From contig JAFLST010000032.1 in assembly GCA_022510815.1 (NCBI GenBank), forward strand, positions 1 through 32,090: a stretch of 32,090 nt of DNA. The letters run 5' to 3'. The notes under the pieces were generated by a model. That model saw only the letters and a program-made list of their open reading frames with translations. It did not search any database and was not told the DNA's origin. Below, piece by piece: positions 7,899-15,079 of the stretch. The first letter of the stretch is position 1. Each line of letters starts with the position of its first letter. The position numbers and the translations under genes were made by a program. This DNA comes from Christensenellaceae bacterium. GTDB taxonomy: Bacteria; Bacillota; Clostridia; Christensenellales; Aristaeellaceae.

Positions 7899-9584
7899 AT
7901 GCTGCGCCGCATGATCCGGTGCCTTGCGCTGGCGATGCTGCTGACGGCCCTGTGCGCGACGGCTCAGGCGAAGACCTACAGCGTCACGGCTGTCTGCGCG
8001 GACATGCCGGAAGCGGGCATGATTGCGGCGCGGGTGTCGGGCGACAGCTATACGCTGTTCCTCCCGGGAACATGGGATATTACAAGCGTCGCTGTAACCG
8101 TGGATGGGCTGGACGGCTTCTATGCCGGGGAGGCGCTCATCACAGGCGGCGAGGCCTGCGACTTGAGCGGGCTGCTGGGCTCTCCGCTGCCGATGACGCG
8201 GGCGGACACCGGCGGCAGGATCGGCACGCTGACCGTCTATCACGGGTCGTCGATCCCTGCAGTGTTCTTTACCATGGACGCGGGCCTCTTCGCCGCGGCT
8301 TACAAGGACAAGAACGTGGAGATCACCGAGGGGCATGTCACCTATGTGGAGGCCGACGGCAGCGTTGCTTATGACGGCGCGCTGAATTCGTTCCATGGCC
8401 GCGGCAATGCCACCTATGGCAGGCCCAAGAAACCCTTCCAGTTCAAGCTGAGCCGGAAAACCAGCCTCTCCGGACTTGCCGAGGGCAAGACGTGGATCCT
8501 GCTGGCGAATTATCTCGATCTGAGCCTCCTGCGCAATCAGATCGTGCTGGATCTGGGCAGCGAGGTGGGCGTGCCCTATTCCGTCGGCTCCCAGCCGGTT
8601 GACCTGTACATCAACGGCGAGTATCACGGGCTGTATCTGCTGACGGAGAAGATTCAGATCAGCGGGAGCAGGCTGAACATCACCAATCTGGAGGAAGCCA
8701 CCGAGGAGCTCAACGACAGGGAATTGACTGAATACAAGCGCTTCAGCGAGCCCTCGCGGAGGTTTGGCATCTACAAGGGCTACGAAATCCCCAACGATCC
8801 TGAGGACATTACGGGCGGATACATCTTCGAGATCGAGAAGCACAGCCGTCTGCAGGATCACGAGTACAACGGCTTTGAGACAGACCTGGAACTGCGGATC
8901 GTGATTAAGGAGCCCACGGCGGCCAGCAGACAGCAGCTTGCCTATGCCGCGAGCCTCTTTCAGGACTTCCACTACGCCGTGTTCGCGCCGGACGGATACA
9001 GCGCGGAGACAGGGCGATACTACATGGACTTCATTGATCTGCCCTCCTTCTCGGCGAAGTATCTGATGGAGGAGTTCGTCAAGAATTACGACTATCTGGC
9101 CTCCAGCCACTTCCTATATAAGGATTCCGACAGGATTGACGGGAAGCTGTACTTCGGCCCGCTGTGGGACTACGACCTGTGCATGGGCAATATCCGGATT
9201 AACGGCTTCATCAGCGGCGCCGACCCGGAGAAGGAATTCCTCGCGGTAACGCACCAGCGCAACGACAACCTCTACTGGCTGCTGTCGCGGCATGAGGATT
9301 TCATGAGCTATGTGCGGCGGGACTGCTGGGAGCGGCTCGTGCCGGCGGTGCGGATGCTGCTGGGGGAGATCGAGCCGCCGGAGGGCAGCCGACTGCGCTC
9401 GCTGGACGAATACGCGGAGGCCATCGAGGCGTCCGCAGCCATGAACTTTGTCCGCTGGCCTGAAAAGAGCATCAGCGGCTACGACAAGGGCTCCGGCGAT
9501 ACCCATGAGGCGTCGGTCGCCTTTCTCAAGGATTTCATTACCCGCCGCCTGAACGCCATGTCGGCGCTCTGGCCGGAGGAATAA
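7899..9584 (+). CDS. Secreted CotH-family kinase-like protein
   Basis: The 561-residue protein begins with a signal peptide (hydrophobic core LALAMLLTALCAT, likely cleavage after AQA at residue 24). An N-terminal beta-rich part of about 130 residues precedes the CotH core. Recognisable parts are FHGRGNATYG at about 164-173, KPFQFKLS, a LANYLDLSLLRNQI segment, QPVDLYINGEYHGLYLLTEK, and GPLWDYDL with D424 and D426. In characterised CotH proteins similar aspartates bind the nucleotide metal, and CotH phosphorylates spore coat proteins. Copies with a signal peptide are common in gut Clostridia, where the substrate is unknown, so a spore role is not implied here. A GGGGAGGG site lies six bases before the ATG. 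The MFS gene follows after 22 bases, indicating an operon. Confidence 0.88.
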   Translation: MLRRMIRCLALAMLLTALCATAQAKTYSVTAVCADMPEAGMIAARVSGDSYTLFLPGTWDITSVAVTVDGLDGFYAGEALITGGEACDLSGLLGSPLPMTRADTGGRIGTLTVYHGSSIPAVFFTMDAGLFAAAYKDKNVEITEGHVTYVEADGSVAYDGALNSFHGRGNATYGRPKKPFQFKLSRKTSLSGLAEGKTWILLANYLDLSLLRNQIVLDLGSEVGVPYSVGSQPVDLYINGEYHGLYLLTEKIQISGSRLNITNLEEATEELNDRELTEYKRFSEPSRRFGIYKGYEIPNDPEDITGGYIFEIEKHSRLQDHEYNGFETDLELRIVIKEPTAASRQQLAYAASLFQDFHYAVFAPDGYSAETGRYYMDFIDLPSFSAKYLMEEFVKNYDYLASSHFLYKDSDRIDGKLYFGPLWDYDLCMGNIRINGFISGADPEKEFLAVTHQRNDNLYWLLSRHEDFMSYVRRDCWERLVPAVRMLLGEIEPPEGSRLRSLDEYAEAIEASAAMNFVRWPEKSISGYDKGSGDTHEASVAFLKDFITRRLNAMSALWPEE

Positions 9585-9606
9585 ACTGCACAAGAGGAGC
9601 GTTTCC

Positions 9607-10797
9607 ATGCTCAGCGCCATTCGCGGGAACTATCGTCACACCGTGCTGGCCTGCTATGCGGGCTACATCACGCAGGCTATCATCAACAACTTCGCGCCGC
9701 TGCTGTTCCTGACCTTCGCATCGGACTTCTCACTGTCGCTGGAGCGCATCACCATGATCCCGACGCTGAACTTCGCGGTGCAGCTGCTGACCGATCTGCT
9801 GGCCGCGCGGCTGGTGGACAGAATCGGCTATCGGCCCTGCATCGTGGCGGCGCATGTGTTCGCGGCGGCGGGCATGGCTGCGCTGGCGGTGCTGCCCCGG
9901 GTGATGGAGCCCTTCGCGGGCATCCTCATCGCGGTGGTGCTCTATGCCGTCGGCGGCGGGCTCATCGAGGTGCTCATCAGCCCGATTGTCGAGGCCTGTC
10001 CCTCTGACGACAAGGAGGGCGCGATGTCTCTGCTGCACTCCTTCTACTGCTGGGGTCAGGTGGGCCTGATCGCGCTGTCCACGGCGTTTTTCGCGGCCTT
10101 TGGCGTGAGGATGTGGCCGGTGCTGGCTTGCCTGTGGGCGCTGGTGCCGCTGTGCAACACGGGCTATTTCATGCTCGTGCCCATCGGCTCCATCGTGCCG
10201 GAGGGACAGCGACAGCTCTCCATCGGCGAGCTGATGCGGAAAAAAGTCTTCTGGCTGCTGGCGCTGATGATGCTCTGCGCAGGCGCGTCGGAGCTGGCGA
10301 TGAGCCAATGGGCGTCGGCCTTCGTGGAGAGCGCGCTGGGGCTGACCAAGGCCATGGGCGATCTGCTGGGGCCCTGCCTCTTCGGCGTGCTGATGGGCAC
10401 GGCGCGGGCGATCTATGGCAAGAATTCCGACAAGCTGCCCCTGCGGCGGGTCATGATGGGCTGCGCGGTGCTGTGCATGGGCTGCTATCTGACGGCGGTG
10501 CTGGCGGAGGCTCCGATGCTGGCGCTGGCGGGCTGCGCGGTGTGCGGTTTCTCGGTGGGCATCTTCTGGCCGGGAACCTTTTCCACGGCGGTGAAGGCGC
10601 TGCCCGGCGGCGGCACGGCAATGTTTGCGCTGATGTCGCTTGCAGGGGATATGGGCTGCTCCGCGGGCCCGACGGTGGTCGGGCTGGTGTCCGGCGCGAC
10701 GGGCGGGAGCCTCCGGCCCGGTCTGCTGACCGCGATGCTGTTCCCGCTGGGGATGCTGCTTTGCGCGGGCATTGTGACGGGGAAAAGGAAAGAATGA
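9607..10797 (+). CDS. Major facilitator superfamily transporter
   Basis: The 396-residue protein has about 12 hydrophobic segments in two halves divided by a charged loop near residues 195-215 (PEGQRQLSIGELMRKK). Loop 2-3 reads ARLVDRIGYRP, a variant of the MFS signature (G-x-x-x-D-R-x-G-R). Charged residues inside helices are few (E120, E128 in the fourth segment region, E233), so a sugar or other small neutral substrate is as likely as an ion-coupled drug; the substrate cannot be told. AGAGGAG stands about eight bases before the ATG, and the gene is cotranscribed with the CotH-like gene upstream. A strong terminator follows immediately. Confidence 0.85.
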   Translation: MLSAIRGNYRHTVLACYAGYITQAIINNFAPLLFLTFASDFSLSLERITMIPTLNFAVQLLTDLLAARLVDRIGYRPCIVAAHVFAAAGMAALAVLPRVMEPFAGILIAVVLYAVGGGLIEVLISPIVEACPSDDKEGAMSLLHSFYCWGQVGLIALSTAFFAAFGVRMWPVLACLWALVPLCNTGYFMLVPIGSIVPEGQRQLSIGELMRKKVFWLLALMMLCAGASELAMSQWASAFVESALGLTKAMGDLLGPCLFGVLMGTARAIYGKNSDKLPLRRVMMGCAVLCMGCYLTAVLAEAPMLALAGCAVCGFSVGIFWPGTFSTAVKALPGGGTAMFALMSLAGDMGCSAGPTVVGLVSGATGGSLRPGLLTAMLFPLGMLLCAGIVTGKRKE

Positions 10798-10805
10798 TCC
10801 CGGTT

Positions 10806-10842
10806 CCGGCGCCTGTCCATGGATGGGCGCCGGGCTTTTTTT
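10806..10842 (+). terminator. Rho-independent terminator after the MFS gene
   Basis: The perfect 8-bp stem CCGGCGCC (10806-10813) / GGCGCCGG (10826-10833) has a 12-base loop. It is followed by GC and a run of seven T (10836-10842). Confidence 0.9.
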
Positions 10843-10863
10843 GTGAAGAGATGGAAAGTGTGC

Positions 10864-10892
10864 TTGACATGAGAATGGACATGTGTTATCTT
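10864..10892 (+). promoter_or_regulatory. Promoter of the XRE regulator-membrane protein pair
   Basis: There is a perfect TTGACA at 10864-10869 and TATCTT (4 of 6) at 10887-10892, with a 17-base spacer. The -10 box abuts a perfect palindrome at 10896-10917, and a copy of the palindrome half-site lies just upstream of the -35 box. Confidence 0.75.
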
Positions 10893-10895
10893 GTG

Positions 10896-10917
10896 GATGG
10901 AAAGCAAACTTTCCATC
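10896..10917 (+). promoter_or_regulatory. Palindromic operator candidate, GATGGAAAG-CAAA-CTTTCCATC
   Basis: A perfect 9-bp inverted repeat with a 4-base spacer covers the expected transcription start and ends three bases before the AAGGAGG region. A further copy of the half-site GATGGAAAG occurs at 10850-10858, six bases upstream of the -35 box. The position fits autorepression by the XRE protein encoded next; the binding itself is inferred. As RNA, the palindrome could also form a hairpin next to the ribosome binding site. Confidence 0.65.
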
Positions 10918-10930
10918 AAAGGAGGACGGC

Positions 10931-11143
10931 ATGAAGAATCGGCTGGAGGAGCTCCGCAAAGCGCGGGGACTCAAGCAGGAGGAGTTAGCGGCGGCGCTGG
11001 AGGTCTCGCGGCAGACCATCGGATCGCTGGAGAACGGGCGCTATAATCCGTCCATCCTGCTGGCATTCAGGATCGCGCGGTATTTCGGACTGCGAGTGGA
11101 GGACATCTTTATTGACGAGGAGGCGGAATCTCATGAAGCGTAA
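10931..11143 (+). CDS. Small XRE-family transcriptional regulator
   Basis: The 70-residue protein is essentially a single helix-turn-helix of the lambda Cro/C type. The first half holds the DNA-binding motif (LKQEELAAALEVSRQTIGSLE, residues 14-34), followed by NGRYNPSILLAFRIARYFG. The tail VEDIFIDEEA is typical of the YozG-like group of short XRE proteins. GGAGG at 10921-10925 precedes the ATG. The downstream membrane-protein gene overlaps its last 11 bases. Small XRE genes beside DUF2178-like membrane proteins are common in Bacillota; they usually repress their own operon, which fits the palindrome in this promoter. Confidence 0.92.
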   Translation: MKNRLEELRKARGLKQEELAAALEVSRQTIGSLENGRYNPSILLAFRIARYFGLRVEDIFIDEEAESHEA

Positions 11144-11543
11144 GGGAAGCGCGTTATGCGCGGTGATCGGAGCGATGGTGGTGGCGCTGGGGCTGTTCCT
11201 GATGGCGCGGATGGACGCGGCGCTGCCGGGCGTGCTGATCGGCGTGGGCAGCGGCGCGCTGGGTATGGGGCTGAGCGGCGTGTTCTCGGCGCTGGTCGCG
11301 AAGAAACACCCGGACGTGGCCCGGCAGGCTGCCATCGAAGAGCAGGACGAGCGGAACATCGCTGTGAACAACCGGGCGAAGGCTCGGGCTTATGACATGA
11401 TGGTGTATGTCTTCGGCGCGCTGATGGTCGCCTTCGCGCTGATGAACGCCGATCTGGCGGTTATCCTGATGCTGGTGGGCGCATATCTGCTGGTCGTGGC
11501 CTGCTGCGTCGGGTTCACCGTGCACTATCACAAGACGATGTGA
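11133..11543 (+). CDS. Four-helix membrane protein, DUF2178-like, partner of the XRE regulator
   Basis: The protein has 136 residues. Two hydrophobic segments at about 8-26 and 31-55 are followed by a cytoplasmic loop (KKHPDVARQAAIEEQDERNI) and two more segments at about 88-106 and 109-130. The EEQDERN...NRAKARAY loop resembles the charged loop of DUF2178 and related proteins coded next to small XRE regulators. The start at 11133 is supported by AGGAGG at 11118-11123; it overlaps the regulator by 11 bases, so translation is probably coupled. The function is unknown; a link to envelope stress or peptide sensing is possible but nothing in the sequence proves it. Confidence 0.75.
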   Translation: MKRKGSALCAVIGAMVVALGLFLMARMDAALPGVLIGVGSGALGMGLSGVFSALVAKKHPDVARQAAIEEQDERNIAVNNRAKARAYDMMVYVFGALMVAFALMNADLAVILMLVGAYLLVVACCVGFTVHYHKTM

Positions 11544-11591
11544 AGCGCCTGTCATTTGAAGCGCAAATCTGTATTTTTCAGGCGCGACGGC

Positions 11592-11620
11592 TTGCCTGTG
11601 GGCGCTGTGTCTGGTATGCT
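11592..11620 (+). promoter_or_regulatory. Promoter of the 64-residue orphan gene
   Basis: TTGCCT (11592-11597; 4 of 6) and TATGCT (11615-11620; 5 of 6) have a 17-base spacer. The predicted transcription start near 11627 lies just ahead of the AAGGAG site and the ATG at 11640. Confidence 0.55.
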
Positions 11621-11639
11621 GGAAGCGGCAAAGGAGAGG

Positions 11640-11834
11640 ATGCGCGTGTTTGGCCCGAAGCAGGATCCATGGCACACCCGGCCTGACGATAAGCAGGAGA
11701 CCGAGGCTTCGTACCCGCAGGACGAGGCGGATCAGACGCGGGCAGAAAAGAAGCGCCGCTGGGCCGGAAGGGTGGCCGAGGCGGCGCTGGAAATCATCGG
11801 AGAAGTGATTGAAGGAATTCTGGATAATATCTGA
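11640..11834 (+). CDS. Small hypothetical protein, charged with a C-terminal amphipathic helix
   Basis: The 64-residue protein is not recognised. Its first 40 residues are polar and rich in Asp, Glu, Gln and Lys (FGPKQDPWHTRPDDKQETE). A basic patch EKKRRWAGR then leads into an amphipathic helix (AEAALEIIGEVIEGILDNI) that could lie on a membrane or a partner. The frame is open upstream to 11556, but the promoter at 11592-11620 would then fall inside the gene, so the ATG at 11640 is preferred. The GTG at 11646 is at a better distance from AAGGAG (11631-11636) and is an alternative. The gene stands alone between the XRE pair and a terminator. Confidence 0.55.
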   Translation: MRVFGPKQDPWHTRPDDKQETEASYPQDEADQTRAEKKRRWAGRVAEAALEIIGEVIEGILDNI

Positions 11835-11840
11835 TAACAT

Positions 11841-11874
11841 AAGAGGCGGTCTGCTGTTGCGCAGACCGCTTCTT
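11841..11874. terminator. Bidirectional terminator between convergent genes
   Basis: The perfect 9-bp stem GCGGTCTGC (11846-11854) / GCAGACCGC (11861-11869) has a 6-base loop. It is flanked by AAGAG on the left and TTCTT on the right, so both strands have a short pyrimidine tail. It serves the small gene ending at 11834 and the minus-strand GH42 gene ending at 11882. Confidence 0.7.
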
Positions 11875-11881
11875 CATTGCA

Positions 11882-13897
11882 TCAGGCCTTTTGCAGCGCC
11901 ATGACGCCATTGACGGGCATCTCGAAGGTTCCGACGGCCTGCTCGCCGGTGAGCAGGTCGGTGTACGCGTCCGTCAGGGTGACGGGCTGGGGTTTGCCGG
12001 AGTAGTTCTGCAGGAAGACCACGCCGCCGCGTTCCGTCGCCACCACGCCGGAGGGGAGCTTGTCGTCCAGCGCCCGGGTCAGCCCCAGCCTGTCGGCGAT
12101 TTCCCGGTAGATCGCGTCCAGCCCCGCCTGCTCGACCTTCGCGGCCAGATAGTACGCCGTACCCTTCCCGAAAGCGTTCCGGGTCAGGCAGGGCACTCCC
12201 GCGTAGAAGTCGTGCCCATAGGAGGCGAGGGTCTCCGCGCCAAGGTGCTCCGGTACGGCGCACAGCTCGGTCACGCGGAAGGTGCGCCCGTCCAGCATCA
12301 CCAGCGACTGCTCGTCCGCCGGATAGATCGCGTCCAGCTCCGCCTGCCGCATGCCCAGCACGTCCGTCAGGTCATGGGGCACGCCGTTCAGGTAGGCGAG
12401 GTCGTCGCCATCGACGATGCCGGAGTGATAGGTGGTCAGCAGCGTGCCGCCGTTCTCCACATAGGCCCGCAGCTTTGCCCCGAAGTCGTCCCGGAACATG
12501 AAGAGCATCGGCGCGATGACCAGCTTGTAGCCGCTCAGGTCGGTGCACGCCCGCATGTCGCGGAAATCGACGCTCACGCCCTGCTCCCACAGGCTGCGGT
12601 AGTGCATGTTCACGGTGTCGAAGTACCGCATGTTCCTGTTGTGCCCGGTCTGGGCGAAGTCGACGGCCCACCAGTTGCTCCAGTCGTAGATCACGCAGAC
12701 CTCGGCCTTCGCGCGGGGCAGATCGTAGATGGGCTGGAGCCGTTCCAGCGCCTCGCCGACCTGCGTCACGTCCCGGAAAACCCGGGTATCCCCGCGGCCG
12801 TCATGATCGACCACCGCGCCGTGGAACATCTCCGAGCCGCCGCGGCCCTTGCGCCACTGGAAGTACATCACGCTCTGGCTGCCGTGGGCCACCGCTTGCA
12901 GCGACGCCAGCAGGTGCATGCCGGGGCGCTTGAGCTTGTTGACGGGCTTCCAGTTGACCTGCGAGGGCGTGGACTCGAGCAGCAGGAAGGGCTGGTCCTT
13001 CAGGGAGCGCATGATCTCGTGATTCATCGCGAAGTCGGCGGCGGTGGCCAGATCGTCCCCCGAATGCCAAGCCGGGTATGCGTCCCACGACACCACGTCG
13101 ATGGCCTCGGCAAGGCTGAAATAGTCGTAGTCCCAGAAGCGCTCCATCAGGTTGGTCGTGCAGGGCAGCTCAGGGCACACGGCCTTCACCGCGTCGCGCT
13201 CGGCGATGAGGAAGTCCTTGCACTGGTCGGTGGAGAAGCGCCGCCAGTCCACCTGCATGGAGGTGCTGCTGCTCTCGCCCATGGGAGAGGGCGGCTCGAT
13301 CTGGCTCCAGTCGGTGTAGCGCAGGGACCAGAAGCTCGTCCACCAGCGCCGGTTCAGCGTCTCGAGGTCGCCGTATTTCTTCTGCAGCCACTCGCGCCAC
13401 TTGTTCTGGCACAGCTCACAGCGGCAATCACCGCCGTATTCATTGGAGATGTGCCAGAGGATGACCGCCGGGTGCTTCGCGTAGCGCTGGGCCAGCCGGG
13501 TGTTCATCTCGTGAACCTTGCGGCGGTAGACGGGGCTGGAGGGGCAGTGGTTATGCCGCTCGCCGAAATGCCGCCGCCGGAAGTGCTCGTCCACCCGCAG
13601 CACCTCGGGGTATTTCTGCGCCATCCATGCCGGACGCGCGCCGGAGGGAGTCGCCAGCGCCACATGGACGCCGCCCTGCCACAGCCGGTCGATCACCTGA
13701 TCCAGCCAGTCAAAATCATAGACGCCATCCTCCGGTTCCAGCCGCGCCCAAGAGAAGATGCCCACGGACACCGTGTTGACGTGAGCCTGACGCATCAGCT
13801 CGACGTCGCGCTCGAGAATGTCCGGGCGGTCCAGCCACTGGTCGGGGTTGTAGTCGCCGCCGTGGAGGAAGATGGGGAAGCGGGGTGTTGCGGTCAT
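11882..13897 (-). CDS. Beta-galactosidase, glycoside hydrolase family 42
   Basis: At 671 residues the protein has the full GH42 layout: a TIM barrel from about residue 8 to 390, a trimerisation (Rossmann-like) domain to about 610, and a short C-terminal beta domain. The start GGDYNPDQW is typical of the family. N152-E153 in HISNEYGG is the acid/base pair, and E308 in LLLESTPSQVNW is the nucleophile. C118, C158, C160 and C163 (CRCELC) match the structural zinc site of GH42 enzymes. GH42 enzymes cleave beta-galactosides from plant or host oligosaccharides; no signal peptide is visible, so the enzyme is cytoplasmic. AGGAAGG lies eight bases before the ATG. It follows the hydrolase gene by 24 bases in one operon. 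Confidence 0.96.
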   Translation of the reverse strand: MTATPRFPIFLHGGDYNPDQWLDRPDILERDVELMRQAHVNTVSVGIFSWARLEPEDGVYDFDWLDQVIDRLWQGGVHVALATPSGARPAWMAQKYPEVLRVDEHFRRRHFGERHNHCPSSPVYRRKVHEMNTRLAQRYAKHPAVILWHISNEYGGDCRCELCQNKWREWLQKKYGDLETLNRRWWTSFWSLRYTDWSQIEPPSPMGESSSTSMQVDWRRFSTDQCKDFLIAERDAVKAVCPELPCTTNLMERFWDYDYFSLAEAIDVVSWDAYPAWHSGDDLATAADFAMNHEIMRSLKDQPFLLLESTPSQVNWKPVNKLKRPGMHLLASLQAVAHGSQSVMYFQWRKGRGGSEMFHGAVVDHDGRGDTRVFRDVTQVGEALERLQPIYDLPRAKAEVCVIYDWSNWWAVDFAQTGHNRNMRYFDTVNMHYRSLWEQGVSVDFRDMRACTDLSGYKLVIAPMLFMFRDDFGAKLRAYVENGGTLLTTYHSGIVDGDDLAYLNGVPHDLTDVLGMRQAELDAIYPADEQSLVMLDGRTFRVTELCAVPEHLGAETLASYGHDFYAGVPCLTRNAFGKGTAYYLAAKVEQAGLDAIYREIADRLGLTRALDDKLPSGVVATERGGVVFLQNYSGKPQPVTLTDAYTDLLTGEQAVGTFEMPVNGVMALQKA

Positions 13898-13921
13898 GGA
13901 GAATACCTTCCTTTCCTATCT

Positions 13922-14845
13922 TTAGTCATTCAGATGCCGGTCAAGCCACGCGGCCAGATCGGCGTAGACTTCACTGCGGTTGAGTTCGTTGAACATCTCG
14001 TGACGGCCGTCGGGATACAGCCTGAGCGTCACGTCGGTGAGCCCGGCCTGACGGAATTCCTCCGCGATCTTCTTCACGCCATCGCCCATGCCGCCTACGG
14101 GATCGTGATCGCCGGAGAAGATCAGCAGGGGCAGATCCTTCGGGATGCGCTGCAGCTCCGATAAATCGGTCAGCCGCATGAGCCCGCGGAACAGATCGCG
14201 GTAGCCTGACCCGGTAAACACAAAGCCGCAATGAGGATCGGCGATATACTTGTCCACCTCGGCGTCGTCCCGGGAGAGCCAGTCGTAGGGCGTGCGGTTG
14301 GGGGCGAAGGGCTTGTTGGAGGCGCTGAAGCCCAGCTTGTCCACGAGGGCGCTGGGCTTTTTCTCGCCGCCGAGCAAGCAGACAAGGTTTGTCACAATCA
14401 CGCCCATGCCGGCGGTTGTTTTGCTGAAATGCCCTGTGCCGGACAGGATGCAGCCCGCAAGCCCTTCCGCGTGCTCCCGCAGGTAGCATCGGGTGATGAA
14501 GGAGCCCATCGAATGCCCGAGGATAAAATAGGGCAGGCCGGGATGCTCCCGCTGCGTGCGCTGGCGCAGGGCGTGCACATCGTCGATCAGGTGCTGCCAG
14601 CCGTTTTCCTTGGCGAAAAAGCCCTTGATCTCCGCCTTCGGCCCATGGCCCAGATGCGTATGCCCGACGACGAGGTATCCCTGTCCGGTCAGATAACGCG
14701 CCGGAGCGTCGTAGCGGTCGATATGCTCGGACATGCCGTGAACGAACTCGACAATGGCCTTGGGCCGATCTTCCGGCAGCCATACGCGGGCGTCGAGCTC
14801 CGGGCCTGCTGTCGATGGAAACGTAAACGGAATGCAATCTGCCAT
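13922..14845 (-). CDS. Alpha/beta hydrolase, monoacylglycerol-lipase-like
   Basis: The 307-residue protein is a serine hydrolase of the Hydrolase_4 (lysophospholipase/monoacylglycerol lipase) type. The oxyanion segment is FVHGMSEH (H36-G37), the nucleophile elbow GHSMGS has S112, the acid is D248 in FSGDHDPVG and the base is H282 in DGRHEM. A lid region of about 60 residues (145-205) lies between the elbow and the acid. No signal peptide is present. Likely substrates are monoacylglycerols or other small esters. The frame stays open far upstream on this strand, but GGAGG (14858-14854) places the start at 14845. It is the first gene of an operon with the GH42 enzyme. Confidence 0.9.
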   Translation of the reverse strand: MADCIPFTFPSTAGPELDARVWLPEDRPKAIVEFVHGMSEHIDRYDAPARYLTGQGYLVVGHTHLGHGPKAEIKGFFAKENGWQHLIDDVHALRQRTQREHPGLPYFILGHSMGSFITRCYLREHAEGLAGCILSGTGHFSKTTAGMGVIVTNLVCLLGGEKKPSALVDKLGFSASNKPFAPNRTPYDWLSRDDAEVDKYIADPHCGFVFTGSGYRDLFRGLMRLTDLSELQRIPKDLPLLIFSGDHDPVGGMGDGVKKIAEEFRQAGLTDVTLRLYPDGRHEMFNELNRSEVYADLAAWLDRHLND

Positions 14846-14900
14846 GGCGCGTACCTCCATGCGATGATGGTCAATGCCAGTATGCGTCGTTTTCACGTCT

Positions 14901-14929
14901 ATCATAACGCATTCCGCTCCGCTTGGCAA
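14901..14929 (-). promoter_or_regulatory. Promoter of the hydrolase-GH42 operon
   Basis: On the minus strand, TTGCCA (14929-14924; 5 of 6) and TATGAT (14906-14901; 5 of 6) have a 17-base spacer. The start codon is about 50 bases downstream of the predicted transcription start. Confidence 0.75.
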
Positions 14930-14972
14930 TGGATGTAAAATATGAACTGATTGAAAATATTTCACTTTACGG

Positions 14973-15001
14973 TTGCAAGTCTGTGAAAAACATGTCATAA
15001 T
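14973..15001 (+). promoter_or_regulatory. Promoter of the foldase gene
   Basis: TTGCAA (14973-14978; 4 of 6) and CATAAT (14996-15001; 5 of 6) have a 17-base spacer, within an AT-rich stretch. The leader of about 70 bases is GC-rich and can pair CGCCGG (15009-15014) with CCGGCG (15052-15057). AAGGAGG follows at 15063-15069. Confidence 0.65.
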
Positions 15002-15079
15002 AAGCACGCGCCGGCATGCGGGCACATCGGCCCGCCGCGTCTCAGGCCGGACCGGCGGTAAAAAGGAGGACCTTGAGCG

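Noticed and set aside
11891-14164. Plus-strand frame of 757 codons opposite the GH42 and hydrolase genes
   Set aside because: It spans two genuine genes with catalytic residues on the other strand and has low-complexity His/Val/Gly composition.
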